Positions 51,801-63,300 of a DNA stretch of 64,000 nt are shown here, in pieces. Below the pieces are notes generated by a model. That model searched no databases and was not told the origin of the DNA. It worked only from the letters and a program-made list of their open reading frames with translations. A program made the position numbers and the translations under genes. This DNA comes from Channa striata (lineage: Eukaryota > Chordata > Actinopteri > Anabantiformes > Channidae): assembly GCA_033026295.1 (NCBI GenBank), contig CM065175.1:20284837-20348836 (forward strand), in the 5' to 3' direction. Every line of letters starts with the position of its first letter. Positions within the stretch are counted from its first letter, which is position 1.

Positions 51801-54800
51801 ATTAATAAGGAGAAGAAATTGAATGAACATAATTGTGACTAAGAATTAAAGCAAACATGCACACTAACACAAAGAGCAGTAAAAAAAAAAAAAGGACCAG
51901 GTCTAGGCTCAGTTGTTGCAGTCAAATGACTATGGCTGTGTTTTGGAGTTGGTTACAGTTACTGCATCCTAAGTAGCTGGTTTTAGTGGGTGAGTGTGAA
52001 GTATGAGACAGCATGGCCCCTGTCTCCTGCAGCTTGGCAAGGACAACAGCTGGCTGTGCTGAAAGGGAAATCTGGAATCTTTGAGCAGGAAATTAAACTC
52101 TACAAAGCTAAGGCAGGCTAGACTGAGAGTGCACCTGACCAACGGCATTTGCCCTCTAATCGGTTTGTGTAAAGGACACATCGTAAAAAATTTACAGGCA
52201 TTAACTAGCAGAATTCAACAGCTACTAAAATTAACCATACACTCGAGTAACAGCGCAATTTCTGTCACTGTTATGTCCACAGTAATGTAGCACTAAATAG
52301 TCACTAAATAAAATTAAACTATTGTTTTAATATCACTATTGTAACACTTTGTGCTCCATCTTTGTTTTACAAAGTAAATGTTCAGTAAAGTGTAACTTTA
52401 CTGAGAAATGATTAACATGTCATAAATGCCTGCACTTTCCATTTCTAAAAAAAACAACAACAAAACAAATAAACACACAAAAAAAATATTTTAAGCAAGA
52501 ACAGAACTTATTACTTTGTTGTTTTTGTTACTAGGCTGGCCTTGTTTGACTGATAAACGTTTCAGCAAACTGTGAAGTAACTTTTAAGCTTTAGGAATGT
52601 TACAACCAACAATGTGAAAATCTGCATGTATGCACATGGTAAACCCACACGTAGATGTCAAATTGTCTGTAGGAAATTCACAGTTAGCTTGTGACATTCA
52701 TATTCTGTGGATAAGTTGTTGGGTTTCAAGAAGAAGAGAAATGATACGCTAAAGTTCTTAGTATAAATTGCAAAATATACAGTTTGCACTGAGAACTTTA
52801 AAGTATAGCAACAATCAAGTATTCATTCAAGATTCCTGAGTGACACATACCAGAAATATTCCAGTAAAGTAAAATCTATATGAAAAAAGTAGCACAGTAA
52901 TAGGAAAAAAAAAGAAAAGAATGTATAGAACATCTTGAAATATTATATATAATATATAAAATATTGTGAGCTCACAGAACAAGTAAAACAACACAGTGTT
53001 GATTATAATGCACAATATATAGGTCTTAGATACAAAGTAAAACATATCTAACAGCCTCTTTTGTCAGTAAACATATTTATGTATTCTGCAGCCTGTAAAG
53101 GCTGTTTATGCAAAAATGTGTTAGTTTACAATGTTATGATGACAGTCTGACAGCATCTGCTTAATAATAATCTTACATTCTTGATCATTTGTTCAACTCT
53201 TTTTCATCTTAACCTAACCAGTAATGTGACTGAAACCAGCACCTAAATGACGCTGTCACTCCTTACACGGCATATTTCAAATTCCTGTATTCTCAAACGT
53301 CTTACTAGCATAACTACACTTTCAGCTACGAGTAAGGTTAAGACTAACAGCAAATTCCCATGTTTAAGCCTCTTTATCTGGTGTTGATCATGACGTTAAG
53401 TCATCGCTTTTGACTACGACTGCACAAAGTTCAAAGTTGCACAACTTCCCCTCGCGATGTCTAAGTAATTATTTGCAGATAAACCAAGTTAGTTATCTGT
53501 TTAGCCAGATCTATAGATCACCTGTTACCAGGTCTATAGCTCTATCAATTAAAATAACATTAACTAGTTCCTCTTGCCTTGCCATCTGTATTACAATGAA
53601 TTACATAAAGTCTTTCCTCAAGTGGGAAGAAGAAAAGCAAACTGATCTCCCTGAGAACCAGAGAAAGGAAGGTTACAGAGAACCATCTACAAGCGAAGAG
53701 GCTTGTACAGAAACTCTAATGAGATGAGCCACAAGTGAAAGTCTCTATGAAACAGCCACAGAATAAAACAGACATTTGAAATTTCAATAACTGACATAAT
53801 TGTGGGACAAAACAGTATCCTCAAAACCAGCAACTACAAGTCCATCGTTTTCTGTCCCATACATAGCAACATAAACATTGAGCACAACAATGTTAGCTTG
53901 AACACTAGCTCGCTGTTTCCAATTTGTAACCAATATGTAACCCTAACATTAACGGAGGATACCAAGACACAGCCAACAGTTTTTAAAATACTTCTAAAAT
54001 TACGCACGTATTCCGACTATCTTAACATGACCCCCGAGCTAATCTGCTAAAGATAGCCTAAGTCAGTTAGTTATGTGACATAAAATCTTGCTACGATACG
54101 CTAGCATTTGCCAGGAAGCTAACGAGCTAACCGGAGCAGTGCACTGAAAGCCACTGATTGACGCAAAGACGCTCCGCCGCCCCAAAAAGTCAACAATTAT
54201 GGGAATAAATGTCATACCGGAGTCTGTCATCGCCCTAGACATCTCTGTGCACCGCTCTCATGCATTCTGTGCACAGGAGCAACGTCCAGCGCGCCTCAGA
54301 CCTGCCCATGCTAACGCGGTGGTGGGCGGAGTCTGAGCCGAGCAAACACCAGGAAGCGACAACGGCCGCACGATGACGTCACGCACGTTATCTACGCACA
54401 AACTCCAAAGCTACACGATTCTCAGACACTGCACATTTTTTATGGTATTATAATGTCTTTTCAAGGCATCAGGCGACTTTTATGATCCTCAATTGTTTTT
54501 CTTTGTTACAATTTGTTTATACAGTTATATCTTTAACTGTACCATAAAAACCTGACAACCAAATGTCAAAAGTTAGTAGTTTAAATGTGCAGGACACTTG
54601 TTTACCTACTTTCACGCCAGTAATTGTATGTTTATGTTTTAGTATTGCGTGCACATTTTTAGACGGGTCAGTGTTTTTTTGTTCACGTGGTAGGCACCTT
54701 GTAAAGTTCTGTAGAAATACTCACTTTATTGACTGTACAGGCAGTTTCACACATTAGAGCAGCAAAACCACAGGTCATATTATTAATGTTAATAATGAAT

Positions 54801-57800
54801 GCATTTCCTTCAGCGCTGTCAAGCCTATTGAGGCAACTGCATTCAAAGGAAGTATTGGTTGCAAAACTGCTCTTTCATCTGTGTGACATTTATTAGGCAT
54901 AAAATTGCTGACTGTGAGCGCCTACAAACAGAAATCAGATATCAAACCTGTTTTCTGTTCTTCGCTGAGTTTGGTGAGTGTTGCACTGAGAGGTGCAAGC
55001 ACATGTTTGACACCTTCCCGGCCTCTGGTGGTTTTGAGGTACTTGTTGATCCACTCAAACTTGGGTACTTGTGTGGGAGACTTGCAGACATCTAAAGAAG
55101 GACAGACAGAAAGAGCCAGAGAATTACAATAAATTCTGATGATACTGTTTTTACACGCAAAAGTGGAGAAGCTGTTGCAACACTAATGGTAAGAAGCATG
55201 ATGCACAAGACTGCTGACGTGTTCAGTGGTCATTTTCACAGCATTTTTAAACAACAGCTTTCTGTTTTTTGCTTTTACATACGGATCTTTTTTTAATAAT
55301 GATCTTAATGTCTAGATCAAGAAGTCTAAATGTGATCGAGTTACGAGTGTTGCAGTATTTGAAGGAATCCCACTTGTATTTGCTTACTTCTACCACTTCA
55401 TTTCATCATCCTGCCAGATCATCTAAGGCAGATGGCCGCCCACGCTGACCCTGATTCTGTCTGAGGTTTCTTCTCTTAAAGGGAGTTTTTCCTCTTCACC
55501 AGAAGCTAATGCTTGTTCAAGGGGATTTTTGTCTTTTCTCTTTACATCAGTATAACCTCCACATCACTTATTACATACATTCTCTTAAAGATGCTTTTCT
55601 TGTAAATTGGTAAATAAAGAAAATTAACAGAATTTGAAAATACCACATTGTTCACAAGGAGGACAGAAGAGGAAGAAAGGCCTTTTTAAAATGCTTTAAT
55701 CTTGTCCTTGTGCAAATGCTGACCAAAAAGAATCACACTAAACACACGTACACCACTAAACTCCACCCACCCCTTCACTCTGTCTTTCTCTATCTCTCTG
55801 TCAACAACATGCTATGTACATTGAGTTACTGGCAACCGGGACAGCACCAATTTGCAATTCTAAATTTGGTGTAAGCTGTGAACCAGAGCCAGACAGATGT
55901 GTGTGTGTTTTAAATGTGATATAATAAACAGTATTTATATAACCTTGAAGCAGTTAAAAACTTGCATAGCAGGTTTTCTCAAGGATTGCTGCATTGACAA
56001 TTTGCACTTCTTCACACATTAATCAGGTTCTACTTTGTTCAGATAACAGAATCTAAAGGTATAAACTACAAACTCCAAGTAAAAAATTAGCATTCAACAA
56101 CATGTTAACAAGATGAGTCTATTTTTGCTCTACTGTGGTGTATAAAGGAAAAACACAGGGTTTCACATGTTTACTACATTTATTTGGCGCTAGTGTAATG
56201 TCAACTAGGCATTTGCTCTTAAAAATTACCTAGACTTTTAATGAATGTGAGAATCCTGAACACAGGAAATTATAGAAAAGGGTTCTGCCACACGCTTAAT
56301 GTCTGGAAATCATGCAAATATGTCCCAAAAGTTTCTGGGGGCTGGCTTACCACTCCATGCTCTGTTAACTTCACTGAGAAAGCAGCGCGAGTGAGACCCA
56401 AAAGGAAGTCTGAGCTCCAACTCTTCTTCCTGGAAGCTTACTCTTACCCTGGTATCAGCACCTAAAATCAATCGAAGAACACACACACACAGACAAAGAG
56501 AAAATGTGATCTTCAGTATTAAACATTGATCAGTTAACAATAAATCGTTGAGCTGTATTGAAAATGATGGCAACTCACCCACAACCGCAAGTTCCTCTGG
56601 TGAGGAAACTGAAGAGAGAGGAGCATAAGAAGTATAAGAGCACGTCTAAGAACATTTATCTCGAGAAGCAACAATTATCCTGAGCACATAATTAAGTCTG
56701 GTAGACTGTTATTTTTGACGTTAAACACAAGTTAATCACCTTCCACGACAGCAAAGTCAAGAGAGATCGGTATGATGTCCTCCAGTGCCACATCATCAGC
56801 AGTAATGGCCATTCTTCGATGAGTGTAAATGAAGATTCTGCAAAACATTGCTGACACTTTAATTATTATCTTTAAAAAGCAGCTTTTAATAAGCAATCCA
56901 AAGAAAAAAATGTTTTTTAAGCAATAACACAATCTAATTCAACAGTCCCTACTGCAAGATATGTAGTTTTGGCCATTTCATCAGGACAGTTTCTCAAGCT
57001 CTGAAGTCATTCCAAGGCTTACAGTGTTGCCCTAGACTGACGCTGCTGAGCCTTAGTTTTACAAAATTATAATGTGCAAAATTATACTGTGTGCAGTGGC
57101 ACACTAATAATAATGCTGAATATGAACAGTGTGCAATAATACAGAGCAGCATCATGTGCACTAGCTGTTTCTGACTCACGCATGTTCTTGTGTGGACTCC
57201 ACCAATCCCAGCAGCCGGCTTTCGGTACTATTATTAAAGAGGACATCACACTGCACAGCATGTTTACAGGTCAGTTAAGGATATAGTGGACATATGTGCA
57301 TGTGTATCAGCAAATATGACCTACCTGCCATTCTAACGTGAGCCACACCAAAAGTTTATTTCCAAAAACTAACAAGTAACAAGTGTATATAACAATATTT
57401 CAATAAGTACAATTTTGATGTACTTGTCCTCATGTATTCCTTTTTATTCTAATACCACTATATCTTTAATTGTACAGGGAACTATTAAAGTTTGTACTTA
57501 CTACATGTTTAAATGCAGTAGATACAAGTTACTTTTCAAATATATATGTACAGAGAACAATTATTGTAAATCAATTGTCTTTTAGTGAATAAAACCATTA
57601 AAATTTGCACTGTCTTAACCAGATGCATTGTAACAATTCAAAATTTTAGTAATAATACAATACTCTATATCACAAAGTAACATTTTAAGAACAAGTTTTA
57701 AGAACATTTTCTTGATAATATATCCTTTTTGACAAGCACACATGAGGACTTTAACGTGTCATGCAGTGTTTTTATATTTTGGTATTTATGGAAGAGTTGG

Positions 57801-58171
57801 ACACTCGCTGCTGAAACAGAGGTGCCACCTTGTGGAACAAAGGCTGCACTGCAAAGACTGGACTAAAGCGATCCTTCGGAAGTCACACCCTAGTCCAAAT
57901 GCTCTATAACTGAAATCATACTCATAAATCCGCCGTCCTATTATAAATAACGGACACGGTGGTTTATTCAGAGAGAAATCCACCGAGCGCCAGAGCCTCA
58001 GCCTCGCAGGCCTCGCTCCGCTTCCTGACAGTCTAACTTAGTTTCAGACTGCGATCCTTCATCTCAGCCATGATAATAATCCATAAATCGGCGCGTGCGA
58101 CTGGCAGAGGATACTATGATGCAGTTTTGCCCCGTTTCCAGAGCGTCTTGAATTGCGACGGACTGATCCAT
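40231..58171 (-). CDS. inpp5b: type II inositol polyphosphate 5-phosphatase
   Basis: Distal form exons: 58171-58115, 57250-57180, 56837-56740, 56608-56579, 56461-56351, 55091-55014 (or to 54948), 51516-51426, 49925-49761, 47750-47649, 47365-47251, 46412-46296, 45308-45121, 44357-44246, 44158-44049, 43628-43493, 43227-43117, 42899-42725, 42408-42173, 42045-41938, 41514-41430, 41142-41015, 40920-40809 and 40340-40231. Phases close to 881 aa (903 with the longer exon). It removes the 5-phosphate from PI(4,5)P2 and related lipids at endosomes, Golgi and cilia. Domains: PH (about 1-122; MDQSVAIQ start, FIYTHRRMAIT, LRLPFGS), 5-phosphatase (about 235-530; GTYNVNGQ, GFQELDLS, NSHLAAH, WLGDLNYR, PAWCDRILWKGK, SDHKPV), ASH (about 560-700) and RhoGAP-like (about 700-881). 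The RhoGAP part has IFQQPG where active GAPs have an arginine finger, as in INPP5B/OCRL generally. The C-terminus SQGPC lacks the CaaX box known in human INPP5B. Confidence 0.96.
44462..45050. mobile_element. 589-bp MITE with inverted terminal repeats
   Basis: The left end CACTGGCAAGAAAAAGTTTG and the reverse complement of the right end CACACTTTCAAGAAAAAGTTTG share a core AAGAAAAAGTTTGGAAACA. Both ends abut TA dinucleotides (44460-44461 and 45051-45052), the usual Tc1/mariner target duplication. The interior has no transposase frame. The insert lies wholly within the inpp5b intron between exons 45308-45121 and 44357-44246. Its right end is about 70 bp from the exon at 45121. Confidence 0.75.
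45780..45975. repeat. dispersed teleost repeat fragment
   Basis: CTTTATTTGTCAATTTTATC, ACATGTTACAGTGAAATTTTC and a tail with GGGATTTGATCCTGCATTCTC match the pattern of a common fish interspersed repeat. In the inpp5b intron between exons 46412-46296 and 45308-45121. Confidence 0.55.
48817..48882. repeat. (TA)n(CA)n microsatellite
   Basis: Sixteen bases of TA repeat followed by about 50 bases of uninterrupted CA repeat, in the inpp5b intron between exons 49925-49761 and 47750-47649. Likely length-polymorphic. Confidence 0.95.
50418..50591 (+). mobile_element. tRNA-derived SINE
   Basis: The head GGTGGCTGTAGCTTAGTTGG contains a pol III A box (TAGCTTAGTTGG at 50429-50440). The body is about 170 bp and the tail TTGTAAAGCGCTTTGGATAA followed by CATTTACCATTTT is typical of fish SINEs that borrow a LINE 3' end. 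The B box is degenerate and no tRNA fold is preserved. It lies in an inpp5b intron. Confidence 0.75.
51517..54217 (-). other. inpp5b: inpp5b intron downstream of the internal first exon
   Basis: 2.7 kb, AT-rich, with poly-A runs. The open frame at 53410-53727 and others are low-complexity without family motifs. No transposon recognised. Confidence 0.6.
54218..54242 (-). CDS. inpp5b: inpp5b alternative first coding exon (PH-less isoform)
   Basis: ATG TCT AGG GCG ATG ACA GAC TCC G then donor GTATGA. Its phase matches the 51516 acceptor exactly, giving MSRAMTDS joined to EKLSDNKG. The resulting protein is 741 aa: 5-phosphatase, ASH and RhoGAP-like domains without PH. The exon is next to CpG-rich sequence and a perfect CRE (54374-54381), so it looks like the start of a second transcript rather than an internal exon of the long form. 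Confidence 0.7.
54243..54420 (-). promoter_or_regulatory. inpp5b: inpp5b internal promoter
   Basis: CpG-rich island inside the gene directly upstream of the alternative ATG exon, with a palindromic CRE TGACGTCA at 54374-54381 and a GGGCGGAG GC-box-like site near 54326. Sequence on both sides is AT-rich, so the island stands out. Confidence 0.65.
55092..56350 (-). other. inpp5b: inpp5b intron before the linker exon
   Basis: 1.3 kb between the last PH exon and the linker exon. Its main content is the dispersed repeat fragment at 55425-55625; the rest is AT-rich without recognised features. Confidence 0.6.
55425..55625 (+). repeat. dispersed repeat fragment (AGGTTTCTTC type)
   Basis: TGAGGTTTCTTCTCTTAAAG, GGGAGTTTTTCCTCTTCACC and GCTTGTTCAAGGGGATTTTTG form the recognisable order of an abundant teleost repeat whose 3' end is GGCGCTATATAAATAAA(TTGAA)n. 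The tail is missing or eroded here; an isolated tail of the same type is at 60775-60860. Confidence 0.6.
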
Positions 58172-58480
58172 AGTCTCAACACACCAACTCCCGCAGACGA
58201 AAATCCCCGGACGAGTTTGCAGCAGCTCAGTTATTCCTCTCCGAGTGGAAGACGGGGGCACGGGGCTTCATGAGCCCCCCGGAAATGGGGCATGATTCCC
58301 TACTGATCCAGATGTTTCCCCGTTGCTCCGCTGCTGGCCCTGCCCGACCCAGTCTGCCACGCACTGACTCCGAGTGGCTCTGTGACGTCACATCGGGGCT
58401 GTCGTCAGCTCCTTCTGTTTGGAGTGGGCCTCAGGTCCAGAAAGGATCCCGTCCCCACAGACCCCCGCCCCCTGTGAACC
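58172..58480 (-). promoter_or_regulatory. inpp5b: inpp5b distal promoter
   Basis: GC-rich sequence upstream of the MDQSVAIQ start, containing a perfect CRE TGACGTCA at 58383-58390 and CCCCGCCCCC near 58464. Base composition falls back to AT-rich beyond about 58500. The CRE repeats the element at the internal inpp5b promoter. Confidence 0.6.
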
Positions 58481-58499
58481 CAATCTCGAGGGTTTGTTG

Positions 58500-60223
58500 C
58501 ACTTCTGAATATTTTTTTTCCTGATTTTCTCATTTGCAACAAAACTGAGGAATCGACATCATATTTTGGCTACTGTAGCCAAAGTGTATTTCTGATATAG
58601 CCTACTTTTTGCCTATTTATATTCTTTACAAACGTTATTTTCTGTATATATATTGTGTTTTATTTTTAATATTTTTTAATTATTTAATGACCCCAGTATG
58701 CAACCTGATACTGATAGATCTGATATATGTATAGATACTAATAGTAACAAATAAAGAAATGTAACAAAACAATCTTGGACATATGTTGTAGTTTTATTTT
58801 AAAGCATTTATATTTACATATATTTTATAGTGTGAAAATTTCTTCTCATGTACTGTAGTACTCTGCTGAGGACAAAGTGCTTCTCATTCGTTAGCTGATA
58901 GACAGCAGTATATTTCCAAAAAGTAATATTACTTAATATAGATCTAATGCACAGACATGCAGGAAGACATATATTGTAAAAGAAAAAAAAATCAAATCTT
59001 CTGAGCTACTAGTGCAGGAAGTTTGTAAGTAGAGGTTACCCCCCTTCCCACAAGGCATCACAAAACAAATGTGATATGCTACCCAGCAGAATATCAAAGT
59101 ATGTTATCAGATTTTTCTAAACCCGCCTATTGTATAAATTTACTACTGAGACGTTCAGACGGGATGTATGTCTCATACAGCATCTACACATGACAAAGGG
59201 CTGAAGCTACACAATGCTTTATAAAAAAAACTACAGGCTAAAATCTTGAAAACTAATGGTCCAATCAACAGAAATATTTTTTACTTCATGTTAAAGAAAA
59301 AAAAAAACATGTAAGAGGATGCAGAATATTTTTATAAATATAAGTAGCAGTAATTTATTATATACAATATTAGATGTTTTTATCTTTTCAAATAAACCTA
59401 CTGGAATTTGAACTTGGTCCTTTGTAGAATCTCCACTATTTGAACTGAAGTAAAGAAATAAAGGTTTATTGACAAAAAATGTCTCAGATAAAATTTTTAG
59501 GCAAATATTATCATATTTTGTACAGTTCATAAACAAAAAAAGCATACACCATTCTGATTTCATTTACATGACACCATTATACCATAAACCACATGGAAAT
59601 ACAATAATAACAAAAAATGTATTTAATCAAAAAGTACATGTAGCTAAAAGTTCCAAATTACTCATTTTATCATGATTATAGCTGCAGAAATGCTTCAGCA
59701 AACTTTCACAACACCCTGTAACAGCTCAATGTTTGTGTTTCATAAAGTGCATATGTCTTAGCTGCATCACTCTTACAATGGCTCAAGGAAATAAAAATCT
59801 AGACACTTTGGTAATAGAACATTTAAACTGCACGAACAGCCGTGTGTTTAGAATCACACAGCAAGTAAAGACTAGGTTGTATCTACAGTACAATCTATTA
59901 AAAGAAGCATCTGAATTTGATCAATGTTATTCAATGACAAATTACAAGATGTTGAGCAATTTAATAATCATGTCCTAAAACTCCACTATGTTTCTTTTCA
60001 ATGTAAAATTTACTCTCTTGGCTTTCTTGTATCCTTGATTGATTATTAATTTTGTAAATACTGTTCAACCCCATGTTTTCTTGGTTTTGAACAAGATATA
60101 AACAGAGAAGGGGAGGTTTTAGCAAACTAGAAAAATAAATAAACATTGTAATTTCAGGCTGAACATTATTCCCTATTCCATACAGTACAATAACGTATTG
60201 GGGAGTAGCATTCAACTCTGCAC
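58500..60223. other. intergenic region, inpp5b to mucin/Ly6 gene
   Basis: 1.7 kb of AT-rich DNA between the inpp5b distal promoter and the 3' end of the next gene on the same strand. Several short open frames are AT-rich artefacts. No repeat or gene recognised. Confidence 0.6.
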
Positions 60224-60229
60224 TTTATT
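60224..60229 (-). terminator. poly(A) signal of the mucin/Ly6 gene
   Basis: AATAAA on the minus strand about 80 nt after the stop codon, well placed for a short 3'UTR. Confidence 0.7.
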
Positions 60230-60309
60230 TCTGGATGGACCGGGAGCTACTCGAAGCTCTGGTTACCTAATAACTATCACAGCAGCTGAGTGAGCTCCTA
60301 CTCTGTCAC

Positions 60310-63300
60310 TCACAGCATTAGACTAATCAAAAACAGGCAGAGGAAGCAAGTGATCAACTGTGTGTTAAGGGAAGGGCCTCTGGTGGCAGAGGAAGGGAAA
60401 TTGAGCGTTCCATTCAGCCACAGGCAGGAGGTCGCAGTGGCATTGCAGCACTCTAGATGACATGGAGGTTGTGTGGAGGTCTTGCAGGGGGTTTGGGCAG
60501 AGCAGTTGGCAGTGCAACCTGCCGTCCACTGCACCTTGGAATCTACAGTCTCCATTTTCAACTGAAAAAAACAGTGCAAGACCGAGCTAATGTCAACTTG
60601 AAGAATAATTTTAGTCATTGTCTAAACTAATTGTTCACTATATTTTCATTAATTTGGTTTGGTTGTTTGTTGGACTGGATTAATACTGGATGTATTAATT
60701 TGTTCATACATGAGACAGACCTCCATTGTTGTCCAAAAACTATTAAAAGCACTTGGTGACATGCTTCTAATTTCCTGACTTTATTATGTAAAGTGCCTTG
60801 AGATGACTTTGTTTTGAATTGGCGCTATATAAATAAAGATGAATTGAATTGAATTGAAGTGAATTTCAAAAATATGAGGTAATTATATTTTTATATATAA
60901 CATTGCCCCACATGCTCCAAATCAGCATTTTCTTGTTGTGTTGCTGGTCTACTGCACTTTGCAAAATAACTCGTGAACATATGCTGATCAATCAATTTGA
61001 AAAATACTTATGGTGGCCATACATATTTGAATGAGGAAACACGGACCACCCACTGGAGCAGTGTTTCTGGTTTATGTGATGTATTAGCTTTTGGACAATG
61101 AACATCTATGGCCCAGACAAACAAGATAATCCTCGCTGCAGACAGACAAGCAAGACCAATACTCGGAGTTGGTTTTACCGTCTATTTAGGTATTGTGGAC
61201 AATACAATTAATGAAAAAATTTACAAAACATCCTGATTATGTAGAGACAGGCTGGGAAATGCAGATAAACTCATGTAGTTCCACCTCACCTGACAGTGTT
61301 TCTCCGCACTGGTGCATATTTGGAGCTCCGCCTTTTTAAACGCGGTGTAGCAAGTAGTGTCAGTACATGTTCCCTTATAACATTTGTTTCCCTAAGAAGA
61401 AAAAAAGATGAAGAGTGGATGATAATAGGCTCACACCCGGTTCTCCATTCTGTTCACAGTCATTCTGGTTCAAAATTACATTTATATACAAACACGTTCA
61501 GCTTTTTGCTCATACATTTGCTGTTGTTTGTTGTTGTGTGGTGGTTGTTACTCCAACTGTTGTGGTTGTTGTTGTGGTTGTTGCTCTTGTTGTTGCTGCT
61601 AAGGTAAAGACATAAAAAAAGCTATATATTGAAGAAATTACAAACCTAATATTGAAGCCACACATCTGTAAACATGCAGCTGTGAATTACAAGACATCAA
61701 CACATTTTCGTCCCAAAACGTTGGAAGTTAAAAAAAATAATCTGGGTTAGAGTAGAAAATCAGGCTACTCTGTCAAAGGACTTGACTGTTTTTGGAAAGA
61801 GACCGCCATGATGATGATAAAATAAATCAAATTCTAAAAGTTATGGGATGGGATGATCATGGTGTGAAAGGAAGGTCTGTACCTGTGGTTGGTTGCATCA
61901 TGGAGGCAAAGCTGTCGTTGAGGCAGCCGGTAAAATTGCAACACTTCACAGAGCAGTTGGTTTGAGAGGCATTTGTGCAGCTGTGGGTACAATTGGTGCT
62001 GCAGCCGACGTCGTACATATGCATCTCCTTTATCAGCTGATATAATGCACAAAGAAACATCAGCAGGAGTGTTTTACATGTCTTTGGTTTTCTTTCTTAC
62101 ATTAAAAAAGACTATCACATTTTAGTTTTATTGATGTTTCTGAATTACAGATACCACGTTATCTTGGGAATCCTCAGCTATTTCTGTGTAATAATAGAAT
62201 ATTATATTTGCTGTATGTTGTGCTGCATGAACTTGTTTATAAATGCATTAGCTGTAATATGTTTTAGGATAGTTTGTTCATTGCATCATACAGTTTTGTT
62301 AAAGAGGTTATGTCGATATCTCCATACCTGACAGTAGTCATCAGGGCCACATAAAGTGGAGTTATGACTTATGAACATTGTGTAGCAGTCTGAGTAGTTA
62401 CAGGTGAATGAAGGGCAGTATATTTCTGTCTGAGAGAGATGAGACATGCACGATGATGTGACAGGTTAAAGGGGTAAAGAATAATAGTAATAAGAGAAGT
62501 CAATAAACTTTTTGGACTTACCATATTTGATAAAGTGTGATTTGTTGTAGTGTTTCCAGTCACACTCCCTGTGGAAAAAACATAGAAAAAACATTAGAGC
62601 ATAAATGAAAAATAGATTTACTTAAAGCTTTGTTGGTAAACCAAGTCATCATTATCATCATCATCATCAACAACAACAACAACAAAACAACATACCAGTA
62701 TTATGGTTATGTAATGTAGTCATTGAGTAAGGTGAATGGCTCATCATGCTGGCAGTGGACTGGCCTGTAACTGTTGTGCCTGAAAAAGAATTTAATCAAA
62801 AGAAAAACTAAAGTTAAAGCTGCTGAATTGGCAATGATTGTGTGTGTGTAGTGGTTACTGAGGTTCCAGTTGTGGTGGTGGTGAATAAGTGAACAATGTG
62901 CTTCTGGAGCTTAAACCACCAAAGGTTATGATGGTGGTGCATTACTGAGTGGCATGAGCTGGAGTGGGTTTTTTTGGGTGAATTTGGAAAGGTTGTAATG
63001 GTTGTTAGAGAGATGGGTGTGTTGGTTGTTGTTGTACCTCCAGACATAGTGGACTGGGTGGAGCTGGTGTCTTTGCTGCTGGTTGTCATCCCAAAGGAAG
63101 TGGTGCTGGTTGCTGGGGCTGCATTTGTTGTGGCTGCAACTTGTGTGTCGGATGTAGATGATGTGACTGCAGTTGTTTGGGATGTAGTTGCTGTGCCTGT
63201 ATTTGTTTGGGATGTATTTGATGTGCTTGTATTTGTTTGGGATGTATTTGATGTGCTTGTATTTGTTTGGGATGTATTTGATGTGCTTGTATTTGTTTCG

